A stretch of 64,000 bases of DNA from Helianthus annuus (lineage: Eukaryota > Streptophyta > Magnoliopsida > Asterales > Asteraceae). The notes under the pieces are model-generated. The model worked only from the letters and a program-made list of their open reading frames with translations. It was not told where the DNA came from and did not search any database. The stretch is taken from positions 75,270,464 to 75,334,463 of the forward strand of contig NC_035440.2 in NCBI RefSeq assembly GCF_002127325.2, read 5' to 3'. The translations under genes and the position numbers were made by a program. Shown piece by piece: positions 1 through 11,355 of this stretch (within the stretch, counting starts at the first letter, position 1; each line of letters begins with the position of its first letter).

Positions 1-556
1 AAATAGGCTTGAAACCCACAAATAAACTCTTGTCGATTAAGTCCCATTCCTCGATTTTCAATCTCGCCAAAGTTTTGATTGTTTCAATCAATTAGAGACG
101 TGTAGTAACTTGAAGGGTAAGATACCACTAATCGCTTCTCGACCAGAGTATCTTACCTATAGGCCAAAGCACGTTTCTCTAATTTGAAAGGACTTTCAAT
201 TCACTTTGGAATAGTCGACGTTTCTAAACCCGAAACAATCCTATGTTTTATGAGCCTCTCTTTTATGCTATCTCAATTTATTTGTGATTTATACTTGTTA
301 CCTCGTTCATTTCAAAAACGTTACATGATTCGTACGTCTCTTGCAATCAAAAACCATAATAATTCTCGTGAACAAACTAAATTTATACTCCTTTTTTACG
401 CATTCGTACGTGTTTATGCTTTACAAATACTTGTTAAATTCATGCTAATTATGTGAACCTTACGTGATACGTCATGCTTACATGCTTATACATGCAAAAC
501 TTATTCTGAATTTATGATCAAGTCTCATCCTTTCCTTCTCTCTTTCGATTCTTTAG
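1..556 (+). other. Untranslated stretch upstream of a gag remnant
   Basis: This AT-rich stretch lies directly upstream of the gag remnant that starts at 557. It is most simply the leader of the same gypsy element (Z), whose 5' LTR would lie left of the window. I see no primer-binding site, LTR end or conserved motif here. A 90-codon open frame at 184-456 has no recognisable domain and is probably chance. Confidence 0.4.
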
Positions 557-1356
557 ATGTCGTCCAACGCTTTGTCAAAGAAGACCAAGTTAAAGAAGGA
601 ATCCACCTCCAACTCCAAATCGAAGAAGGATTCAACCTCCACCGCCAACTCCGACACGATGTCAAGAAAGGATTGTATGAAGTTTATGGCCAAGCAGATG
701 GCTAAGGTCATACCAGACATCGTCAGCAAGCTTCGGCCCAACCCCGATTCACCCCATGGTTCTGTCGATTCGAAGGTGGAAACGGCTAAATCGACGTCCC
801 AGTTCAAACAATTCATGGCCTGTAAGCCTCTGGAGTTTACTGGCAAGGATGGCGCCACCGCCATGATGAATTGGTTCGATGCGATCGAACTCACCTTCCT
901 TCAAAGCGGGTGTCTCGATAACCTTCGAACCCTAAACGCAACAGGGGTTTTCCATTCGAGGGCATTCGAATGGTGGACCACTGAGCGTAACAAACGGGGG
1001 AATGATGTAGCCCACGCCTTGCCTTGGGACGAGCTGAAACAGCTAATGAAGGACCAGTTTTGTCCTCCTTAAGAGCTCCAAAAGTTGGAAAATGAGTTTT
1101 GGAACTTGACGCAAAAGGGGAGCGACATCGATGGTCTGATTACGTGCTTCAAGCAACTTAGTGTCCTCTGCCCTGGACAGGTTGACACCGCCACCAAAGC
1201 TGTAGCAAATTCATTCGCTGTCTCTCACCCTCTTTGATGAACCATGTAGCTTCTGCTTGCCCCAAAACCATTGAGGATGCTTTTCGTATATCCGCTGAGC
1301 TTAACAACAACTGTATTCTTCATGGAACCTACGATAAGGTTTCAACGAAGAATACG
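557..1356 (+). pseudogene. gag: Ty3/gypsy gag remnant (element Z), cut by element H
   Basis: A 171-codon open frame starts at 557 with a Ser/Lys-rich N terminus. It continues into a gypsy capsid-type region: a CKPLEFTG motif, a W-F-D-AIE segment and a WWTTERNKRG segment, matching the CRPSSFSG and TWWNAQ positions of the intact gag in element A. A stop at about 1070 follows QFCPP. Beyond it the same frame still reads as gag (ELQKLENEFWNLTQKGSDID) before decaying. At 1357 the sequence switches to the LTR of element H, so protease and RT are absent. This is the oldest layer of the stack; the original product would have been the capsid protein of a virus-like particle. Confidence 0.8.
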
Positions 1357-4300
1357 TGTGACAACTGGCAATTTTCCATATATTCCGTACAATGTTAAAC
1401 AGTAATTTGTGCATTAATGACTGTGCCTAATTTTAACTAATGACATGAATGGTTTTCTGAATGTTGTCATATACATACAAGTGCATTACATGTTGCAAGA
1501 TTTTTTTACCATTATTGCATGCAACACTATATAGTTCAATTACTGCACGAAACAAAGTTAGCACAATTATCAGACAAATCAAAAGTACTGACAGGATTTC
1601 AGTACTCAGACAGACATAATGCTAGAGCACATAATGAGCTAGAAACCAAGAGTTACACTAGAATAGTGTGTAGGAAAGTAGGGATCATAAAACTGCCTTC
1701 CGAGTGATAGTTTAAGTGCCGGAAAGTGCCCGAAACACTCTAAAACTGCAGAATTCTGCAGAAAACAATAAAATTCAGCAATTTTCAACCTTTTAACAAC
1801 AAAATACAATGCAGAATTTCAGTTTAATGGTCCTGAATACCTTCCTAAGTGTCGGGAATCAAAACTGTCATAAAAGGGAACATAAAGCACACTAAACTGC
1901 GCTATTTAGCACTTTAACGAACCGGTAACCAACCGAACAATCGGACACTACCCGAAACACCAAATTTTCACTAGAAGCATTGTTTTAGTGTTACCAAGCT
2001 AGTTATGGTCACCGAACATCATAATTCATCCTAAAACATTATAACCCCTAAAACACTAAACTTTACACTTAAAACCTAACTAGATTAGCTAACTTAAGAT
2101 TGAAACATAACTAGGACCCCCCCCCAATCCAAGGACAGGTAGACATGGGCCCCACAAGGAAGATTTCTTTTGAATTGTTTAATAAATTTGTCACTTAGAT
2201 TTGTAACATATTATCTAAAGTGTGATTTGGTGTTGGAAGATTATATTAAAAACCATGGGATCCTTATTCTTCATACTCTAACATTCACCAAGTTCACACA
2301 TCTCTTCCTTCTCCTCTTCCATGTTCACGGCCCCAAACACCCCCTCTCTTACCTTCATTTTCAATCATCTTCCATCCATTCTAAGCATATCCTAAGGTGT
2401 AAGAAGCATAGTTAGGAAGCTAGGAAGCTTTGGATGTTGAAGGAACTCATCAAGGAGCTATTAACCACTTAAACAATCATCATCTTCAACTTTGATCTCT
2501 TCCATAGACTTGTGCTAGTAGTAAGGCTCTCATAATCTCATTTTACTTCTTATTATGATGGTTAAAATTATATGTAAAAGACTAATCATGAAGAACATAA
2601 TGAACCAAGAACATAACTCTAAACATAAAGCTCTAAATCATAAGAATCATTGTTGTTTTAGTGTATGTGTGCTTCTTGAATGTTGATTACTTGTGTTTAT
2701 GATGTTAAACATCATATGAAACTTGCTAGATTGTAATTAAACACACGATCTAGCAAGTGAGAGGATGATCTTGTGAAGAACCAATATGATCATCCTATTG
2801 TGTAAACATGAACTTGAAAGATGAAATTGTTTTTATGAATGATGATGATTAAAACATGATATTAGTCTTGTACATGGATGATTTCAAAGATGGTTTTCTC
2901 AAGAAACCAAGTTTAATTACAAGATTTACATAACCATGATTTTTGAAGAAACTAACCATGTTTTAGTGTTAATTCAAGTGTAGAAATGTGTTGTGAACAT
3001 GAAAAATTCAAAAGAATGATTTTTAGAAAAATCATTTTACAAGTTGTGAAAGTCTAAAACCTTCAATAATGTGATTTACAAACATATGACCATGTTTTAA
3101 AGGGTAACTAAGTCTACTAATTAACATGGTAAGTTACTACAATTTTTTACAAAATTTCAAGTTCATGATGTAGTGTAAATTGTAAGATTTTGGCTCATGG
3201 TAAGTGTTGTTTAATTTGTTGACTGATTGGTGATGATTTTAAAAGAAAATGATATGCTTTGAAAGCATGGAAACCTCCATTTTTAAGGGGAAACTATGGC
3301 AAAATTTTTGTAGAATTTAAACACTTAGAAAAACATTTTTAAACAAGTGTTTACAAGTATATTTTACCCATGATTTTTTTCATATAAAATTTGCCATGAT
3401 TTTTGTTACAAAAATTATAAATATTGGAGGTTGGTTTTTGATAAATAAAAGTGACTAAATATGTATTTAGGAAAATATATATTTAGAAGTGACAATTTAT
3501 GTGATTACTTGTATATTATGTGTATTAGTTATATTATTTTAGGACTTGAAATAATATAACTTACCAAAATATCAAAAATTGTAATACAAAATATTACCAA
3601 AATTCCAAGAAAATAAATATATAATTTATACCCAAAAACTGGATAAACCGAACAAGGAATGTGGATTATATATATATATATTCCGGAATTAAGTTCATAT
3701 ATATTTTGATAAATAAGTTAAACGGTATTTTGGAAACTAAAGAAACGGAAATTATAATTTTTACAAGTGTTACCAAAATATATCATACTTTTGTCAAGAA
3801 GAAAATACATTATTTTTTAACAAAGAAAAGATGTATATATTTTCTTGAATCATTAGAAGATATATTATTTTGAAGAAAATATATATTTTTCCTAAACAAG
3901 TTAAGAATATATTGTTTTGGGTGAAAAATGGATCTATAAAGTATTTTCTATGTTAATCTTGAAAATATATTATTTTTGAGGTTTATATGAAAATATAATT
4001 ATTTTTGCCAAGAAGGATTTATGGATATTTTTCTATGGAAGGTTTCTTAAAATACATATATTTTAAGAATATAAACTGGTGAATTTTTATTTGATTAAAA
4101 ATATTATTCCGGGAGAATTTAAATACTAGAATTAAGTATAAGGATACTTAATAAATACGATAAAAAATACGTATTCTCGTACGTACAAATACACACCGGA
4201 ATACGCCACCGATACTTTGCAAAATACACAAGTATAAGATTACACAAAATACAATTACACCCATACTTGGGAGAATACTCATGTAGAAATACATAATATA

Positions 4301-5293
4301 CAAAGTTAAAATATATCATTTTAACAAATATTCCAAATAATTAATGAATATAATTTAAGTTAAAATATTATTATTTTGACAAATAATTATACACTTTGGA
4401 ATAATACAAGTACATCAAAGATGTAACACAAAGATACTAAGTCATAACAAACAAGACTAAAAGTCGTGGCACGACCCAGCCGTCTAATAAACCATAACAC
4501 GTGTGTAGGTTGTAGTACGGCATAAGGATACATACTTTGGTTATACAGGAGATAGGACGCAAATCAGTGAGTTCATGTCCCCCTTTTCTTTTAACTGTTT
4601 TCAGTTTTACAACTTTGTGGGTGAAATACATGTTACAAATGTTACAATGATTACAAATGGTATGGTTAGCTAAGGAATGAACTGCTAGATCATGTGAATG
4701 GGTAGGCGATTAACTTAAGACCATTAATCCTTGAATAAGGACCGAGGGGCATGAGTGATAGATCTATTTGGGTGTTGCGAGCCCCACCCATGGGTCCGCG
4801 AGTTGGCCGCATGTGGTGACTATGTCGTTCCAGCCGGGTGGCCTGGTACGAAATACGCAAAGGTTTGAGTCTTCCTGCACCAATGTATTAGCTACACATT
4901 AATTGATCTGTTCATAGACGCTTTCATACCGGATTACAAAGGCATACATACAAATGTTTACAAGATTATTCGAACTCATACAGAATCACATGAACTCGCT
5001 CAACTTTTGTTGATGTTTTCAAAATTACATGTATTTCAGGAAACAAGATGGATCTTGGGCGCATGTGTTCTTACAAAACATAAATTTCAAGTTTTTATGT
5101 CATCCACTTTTGATTTGTAACATGGCTTGAGGATTTGTTGGTTAAAACTTAATGACTCGTGTTTGTAACATTTTTAAAACTATGAATGGATGAACATCAT
5201 GTTTTTTTATCATATAGTTGTTTATTATGACTGAATGCAATGGTATTGAACAAGTCACACATCATACGCTTCCGCAAAAGTCAGGGTGTGACA
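1357..5293 (+). mobile_element. 5' LTR of decayed Ty3/gypsy element H (3.9 kb)
   Basis: The LTR begins TGTGACAACTGG and ends GGGTGTGACA, and an initiator-Met primer-binding site follows three bases later. These ends match the style of the LTRs of A and C (TGTGACAACT...GTGTGACA). At 3,937 bp it is long and very AT-rich, especially 3400-4400. The small open frames inside have no family signature. It interrupts gag remnant Z; the five bases to its left are ATACG, but no right-hand partner is present because the 3' LTR of H is not in the window. A run of nine C lies at 2117-2125. Confidence 0.8.
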
Positions 5294-5296
5294 GTT

Positions 5297-5308
5297 TGGT
5301 ATCAGAGC
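5297..5308 (+). other. Primer-binding site of element H (tRNA-iMet)
   Basis: TGGTATCAGAGC lies three bases after the LTR end. It is complementary to the 3' end of plant initiator methionine tRNA, the primer for minus-strand synthesis. It marks 1357-5293 as a 5' LTR rather than a solo LTR. Confidence 0.9.
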
Positions 5309-6561
5309 TTCGATTGTAGTGAACTAGGATTCCTTCTCGAGTCTAGACTACAATCACTAGGATTCTCTCACGAAAATATTTTTACAAAAAGGTTTTTCAT
5401 TGCATTCACAAAAAGCGCCAAGATCCTTGAGTCGAACATTTTTCAAAGGAAAGACAAAGGAAAGGCAAAGAAATGACAAGGCAAAGACAAAGCAAAGGCA
5501 AAGTAAGGACATTAGTAGGGAAGGGAATACCCTGACTAATGTGCCAATTGAGGTACAGTCAGTCCATGTGGGATAGACTTGCCAAAGACAAAATGACCCC
5601 CCCCCCCCGAAAGAACAAACGAGAGTTATAGGTAACGTGTTCTGTTTATTTGCTTGTACATACTAAGTAACATTTATCTAATAATACATGTGCATATATA
5701 TGTATGGGATTATTATTTAAGGGAACGGGATACCTTCGACTTTGGATTCTATTACCGCTCTTGACACGCACAATGCTACTAACGATCTCGCGTTTAATGC
5801 GGAGCTCATGACTGAGGCCATTACTAAACAAGACCCTGAGCTTGGTTCCAAAGAAGATGGTTGTTCTTCCCTCTCGAACAAGAAGGTGCCTGACTACGGT
5901 AGCGGCAGCGAGGCGGAGGAGGCAACCTTGGATAGCAACCTTATCAGTGGGACGAGGCCCCTGAGGGATTTACGAAACCTGAATAACGACACTCAATTCC
6001 ATACAAAGAGAATGAAGTACTCATTTGAAAGGTGCCCCTCCAGCTTCTATTACTAGGAATCCTCCTTATTCCTATTCTGTCTAAACATTGTGCCTTTTCG
6101 CGCGAAACAACAACGGACGTTGGCTCGTGGACCATCACAAAGGTCCATTCCATGTTGAAGGTATAAGGACAGCAGTGTCCCCTCTCTGATTGATTAGCTG
6201 CTTTAAACGAGAGAAAATTTGGGTGACCATGCAAGACGATTTATTGTTACGGGGGCCCACGTAATAACAACTTGTAGTGCATGGAAATCCTGATGGACTC
6301 TGTGTGTCAAGCAAATGATCACTATCCATTTGGAATTCCTACATTATTCCAAATCCCCACCCAGTAGAACAATAACCAAGAAGGTTACTATAACACTCCA
6401 CATTGTAAGAAGTCTGCCTTTATCTACCCCGCACCCATATCCCTACCTGTAGTACAAGACATTGGGAACTGGTATTCAAGATGGTACACACTTAGGAAAG
6501 ATTTTCTTCAACACCTTGGTATTCTTACGTTTAAATTGTATAGAACCTACAACCCCCCCCC
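5309..6561 (+). mobile_element. Leader and decayed 5' coding region of element H
   Basis: This is internal sequence between the primer-binding site of H and the insertion of solo LTR E at 6562. It includes a 12-base C run at 5597-5608. A 104-codon frame (5742-6056) encodes an acidic protein with no domain I know. The following 500 bp show broken frames and fragments rich in Pro, His and Tyr. H may have had an extra or N-terminally extended ORF ahead of gag, as D does, but decay prevents a firm call. The region resumes at 18870 after E. Confidence 0.5.
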
Positions 6562-9157
6562 TGTAACACCCCGAAAATGGGTTTGGTAATCAAACTCCGT
6601 TAATACTAAAAGACGGGTAAAGTACCGTTAGCAGTAAAAATAACCCGGTAAATATTTGGATTTAAATAAGAAATCCTAATAATTTAACTCCCGGAACCCA
6701 CTAAGTTACCTAGGTAAAATTAACCTAGTTAGTAATGGGTAATTAAATAATAAACTATGAGTTATAGTTTCATTTATGAATCTCTAAACTTGAGGGACTA
6801 AACATGGGCAACTAGAAAAGTGTTTTATTAAAACACTTATATTAAAAAAAAAAAGAAATCAAAAACACACACACACACATGTGTGTACGTATGCGACCAG
6901 GAGAAGCTCCATGGGAGCTCAAACCCTAACTTCAACAAATCAACAAAATTGAAGGTCAAATCTAGCCCGAATCGGATGCATGAACACGTATTAATGATCA
7001 CCTAGTCGTGGGGATCACAAGGTATGTTGATTTTTCTGATATAGTGATACTTTGAGATTATGATGAACAATCATAATCGAAATTCTGAAATCAATGTTGA
7101 ATCTATGAGTGTTATTACGATGAAATCTTCGTTTAGAAACAAACCCTAGTTGAAAAACTTGATGAATTGGTGTCTATACTAGGGGTTTGATAATTACCCT
7201 ATTATGTGCTAAGTGGGTTTATTAACAATATGATGAACACTCGGATTAGAGTGTTAAATTGATGAATATTGATTGTTATGATATAAGTTCTTGATGTAGT
7301 TCATGAACACTAGACATAGAAGTTTTATTTTGATATAAATCTTGGTGAAAATAATTAGTTATGAACTAGTTAGTAAATATGTAAAATTATGCACGGTGTT
7401 TATTAAAATGCCTAAATGAGAACTAAAGTGTTGAAATTTAGAGTGAAAATGCGTATTTGAATGATATGGTAATTACGTGTGGTATGAAGTGATAAGGGTT
7501 CTAAATACTATGTTGATTTAGACTTAATGTTGTAAACCATGTGATTGAAAGTAGTTAACTTTGATAAACTAAGTTAACTAAGCATGAATTCGAACAGTAG
7601 CTTTGACATAGAAAATAAGTGAGGTGGAATAGTCGTGATTGTTAATGACTAATTTAACCGCCTTGTAAATGATTGACAATAGTTTGACGCGTAACAAGCT
7701 AGGTGAAAGCTTGGAGGACGGAGTGGGTCAAACGGAGCAAGTACGGAAAGAAAAGCGTGGCGTGGATGCGAGGTAAGTGTAATTTACACACTTATGTAGA
7801 ATACTCGTTTATTCTATACGTTGTAAACGTGATAACGATAATATTGGAAATATGGATTTTCGTTAAGATTACCTCGTAGTGTAATCTAATAATGAGGGAA
7901 AAAGGGCAAAAATGGAAATTGGTCAAGTGTCGACTAATGTAAATCAAGGTTAAAAGGATACCCATGGCGTAAGCCGAAACGGGTTGAATTTGTAAGAAAA
8001 GATTTAAAAGAAAAGGGTATGGTAATAAAATCCGGGATGGGATGGATGTATGAATTGGAAATCAAAAACGATGTTTTTGATTAAATAGATAACGTTGGGC
8101 ATATAGTCCAAACGGGTCGAATGGTGGTGATAACACCATTTGACAATATCGACTAATGTGGTTGTCAAGTCTTATGTTAACAGGACCGATTAGCAAATCG
8201 GATAATTGCGTCACCATTGATTGTGTGATAATGAAAACGAGGTATAAATCGGGTCTACTTGTTGATCCGGGCCAGGTACGCATAATTATGTTGTAGTTAA
8301 AAGTGCTATTTTGGTCGAATAATTGGAGAGAGTCCTTCGTCGTAAAAGAAGGACCAAAATTGACCAAAACGCCCTTGTCGGCTAAATTGAACAAACAACC
8401 CTTAGAGGTTGTATGGAAACGAGTTTCATGATTAGATAAATACTTAGAATAAGTGTAGAAGTTGAAAGATGTAATATGTTAGTCAAATGGCTCTATTTGA
8501 GTCTTGCCGTAAAATAACAATCCGAAAGGTAAAACTCGGAACATATAGATCCACATTTAAATCCAACACACATAGAGTTGTAGTTGAAGATTACTTGATA
8601 AGAAATGTAGGAATAAGATGCTAGAAATGAATGAAAGCGATCTCAAGCTTTAAAGTGCTTAAAATACCCTTAATGGGTCAAAATAAGCATACAAGCAAAA
8701 ACGGGTTCAAATTGTGTAATAAACCTGTGATTAGAACCTAAAGTGGTAGATAACATTAATTTGAAGAATTGTATGTGATATAAGGATCAAACAAATATGT
8801 TTGTTTGATAAAATGCATAAACGGGTTAAAATTTGGTAAAAAGGTAACGAGTCGAAGGCTTAGAAGTCTCAAAATTTATTATGTTGTGTGACAACTCGAA
8901 TTTCTAAGATTGATTTCATACGTATTACAAGAGCATGTGTTTGACTAATTACTTAATTTCACATTTGATTGATATGAAAGTATATATATATGTTTGATTG
9001 CTTGATTGTGCATAATTGTTTGATTGTGTATAATGGGTTCCATATTGTGAAACTTGTACTGTATGTTAGCTAGTTAGTGTGAATCATGGCCCAACCTACG
9101 AAGGATGTTCCACGAAACATGATGCATGAATCGAAGGATGTCGAAACATATGAAGTC

Positions 9158-9244
9158 TCGAAACATATCCTTCGCGCTCGAAACATATCCTTCGCGCTCG
9201 AAACATATCCTTCGCGCTCGAAACATATCCTTCGATATGTTTCG
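9158..9244 (+). promoter_or_regulatory. Four 20-bp tandem repeats ending in a hairpin, LTR A upstream promoter
   Basis: Four head-to-tail units carry the core CGAAACATATCCTTCG. The last copy closes into a perfect 10-bp inverted repeat, CGAAACATAT with loop CCTTCG and ATATGTTTCG (9219-9244). It lies about 40 bp upstream of the TATA box, where plant LTR enhancers usually sit. A GGGCTTGGCCCA stretch follows, resembling plant TGGGCC (site II) promoter elements. An identical copy is in the 3' LTR at +7,296. Confidence 0.75.
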
Positions 9245-9285
9245 GCCCAGTTGTTCTGTTGGGCTTGGCCCATTACTGTGATACG

Positions 9286-9294
9286 TATATATAA
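9286..9294 (+). promoter_or_regulatory. TATA box of LTR A
   Basis: TATATATAA lies downstream of the tandem repeats and the GGGCTTGGCCCA element. Transcription would start near 9320, making 8887 to about 9320 the U3 region. The same box occurs at 16582-16590 in the 3' LTR. Confidence 0.7.
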
Positions 9295-9867
9295 GGATGC
9301 ATGTAAACTGATGGTTATTTTCAAAGAAAAACCCTAGTTTTCAGTTCGTGTGTGACGGCAATTACAAACACCCGGAGATTATTTGCTGAACAATTCCCTT
9401 TTTGCTCTCAATTCCGGTTAGTATTTAAGGTGTATGTGATTATATGATTTACCGATTTACTTGTAATATGTGGATTGTATGATTTATCGGATACGTATAT
9501 TAGTCGGATATATGTTAACCAAATTGTTCATATCGTGATCGGATAGTATGTATGTTTTGAAAGATATTAGGGTTGCATGTTTTTCGGTTGTGAATGATTG
9601 GTAGAATTTGGATGTTCCTCGGATTTGTATACGAATTGGATATGTATGTTAACCAGATTAATAATCGGCTGGATATTGTAATCGGACAAGTTTATGTAAT
9701 CAAAACATATGTGTAAATCGGATGGTTTGAATAATCTTGTAGCTTGAATGATCTGGTTATTCAGATTAGGGTTCTTGATAAACATGAGAAGTATGCTTGT
9801 TTGATCTTGTTGATGTTAGCAGATTTGTGAAAATTGTGTTAAGGGTTAATCGGATAAACGTAACTGT

Positions 9868-10125
9868 TACTAGCCGAAGGATACTTATTGATCGAACCAC
9901 TGTTGGACCGAAAGATACCTATCCTTCGAATCATAGTAGTAGTGACCGAAGGATAGTTTGACCGACAGATAGTTTGACCGAACCATTAATTGACCGAAAC
10001 CTAGTTTGACCGAAAGATAACTTGGGTCGAAAGATAGTGTAGTTCGAAACATAACCTTCGGACCGAAGGATCATTTTGATGATTATGATTACTGATGTCG
10101 AAAGATAATGATTTGATTCGAAAGA
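9868..10125 (+). repeat. Degenerate spaced-motif array in LTR A
   Basis: About thirteen copies of a GACCGAAAGATA-like motif (variants CGAAGGATA, CGACAGATA, CGAAACCTA) occur at intervals of roughly 18-28 bp with unrelated spacers. The array is downstream of the TATA box, so it would be transcribed. The CGAAA core resembles the reverse complement of the TTTCG cores in the copia leaders of this window. Its role is unknown. Confidence 0.65.
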
Positions 10126-10489
10126 TATTAGGGTTTTGAATAATGTCTGGAACAATAGAACATATGTTGATTTAATTGACATGCCATGCTTAGTGATGAA
10201 CGTATTCGTGCCATACTACGTGCTGTGCCGATATGCAAACTAACTGCTATGTGAACAATTAATTGCATGCGTAACATTTCGACCATGAACTGATTTACTA
10301 TACGTGTATACAATAGGACGTGATTAATTACTTGTGAGTGCATAACTTAGCATACCGAGCAAACCAAGGTGAGTTCACACAGCCAAGGCATGGGTTCCCA
10401 GGGTGGGAATGGGTTGGATGATTACTTGTGCATACTTTGATACTGTAACGAACGATTAAACTGTTGATGCTTACGAACTACTCAACTGC

Positions 10490-10625
10490 CTTCGCACACA
10501 CCCTGGTCGGTAAAGACTATGGTCGCGAACGAACTGATCAATTGCCTTCGCACACACCCTGGTCGGTAAAGACTACGGTCGCGAACTAACGAACATAATC
10601 TTCGCACACATGCCTGTGAGGCCGC
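10490..10625 (+). repeat. Tandem dyads near the 3' part of LTR A
   Basis: Two and a half units carry TTCGCACACACCCTGG followed about 20 bp later by GGTCGCGAAC, so each unit is bounded by the inverted pair TTCGC/GCGAA. A related set of four units is found in solo LTR C (about 24440-24620, minus sense), showing that this layout is conserved between two otherwise diverged gypsy LTRs. Confidence 0.6.
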
Positions 10626-11034
10626 GATGGAACTGATACGATACGAAACTTAATTGAACAAACGCACTATTACCCAAACTAAACTATAAACTGTGAACTC
10701 GCTCAACTAGTTTGTTGATTATCCGCTGCATGCCTTGCAGGACCTTAGGTACTTATGGAGCTTGCACTGGAGGAGCGGGACGTTGTGGGCAGTGGGTTAA
10801 GAACGCTATGTTTAAACATTTCGAATAATTGAACTTATGGTTTACTTGGGTTATTTACTTATGCTTCCGCTACTGATACTATGATTGTTTTGAAACGTCA
10901 ATTGTATTGAATGGAGTTTTACGAATTACTTTATTTATATTATGCTATGTTCAATATGATTGATGGCTTGATCCTGGTCAGTCACGCTCCCACGCGGTGG
11001 TACTCCGCAGGTGGATTTTGGGGGTGTGACAGAT

Positions 11035-11047
11035 TGGTATCAGAGCC
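11035..11047 (+). other. Primer-binding site of element A (tRNA-iMet)
   Basis: TGGTATCAGAGCC lies three bases after the end of the 5' LTR and matches the complement of the 3' end of plant initiator-Met tRNA. Confidence 0.95.
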
Positions 11048-11355
11048 ATTGGTTATAGAGAACTTGGTTTTAATATGGGAAAAACGTTTTTATTAAAACC
11101 AGACTATAACCAGAACAGTGCTCTCAACGATCCACAACGACGCTTCGCTCCACGTGCAAGACTCAACTTCCTAGGTAATAAGGTTTATGTTTATTGCCTA
11201 CATGCTAGAATTTGCATAGAACTTTGCTCGTAGTATGCTTACATTACCTTGCTCACAACTTGACATTGCATGAGAATACTTATGTGCTTACACTCTTCTG
11301 TCATCGCACTATTCGCGAACCTTTCTCACTTATGTTGCCTTTGATGTGAAGATCA

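Larger units (their letters stand above)
8887..11031 (+). repeat. 5' LTR of element A
   Basis: The LTR runs from TGTGACAACTCG to GGGGGTGTGACA. In order it holds a 20-bp tandem promoter repeat (9158-9244), a TATA box (9286-9294), a transcribed motif array (about 9868-10125), and a tandem dyad block (about 10490-10625). The small open frames inside it recur exactly 7,296 bp downstream in the 3' LTR and encode nothing recognisable. Confidence 0.95.

Noticed and set aside
184..456. 90-codon open frame near the left edge
   Set aside because: AT-rich, no domain, no support beyond being open; it lies in leader-like sequence.
5240..5476. 78-codon frame spanning the end of LTR H
   Set aside because: It crosses the LTR end and primer-binding site, so it is not a plausible gene.
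11035..11047. tRNA gene fragments at TGGTATCAGAGC sites
   Set aside because: Only the 3'-end complement of tRNA-iMet is present, right after LTR ends. These are primer-binding sites, and no cloverleaf is formed.
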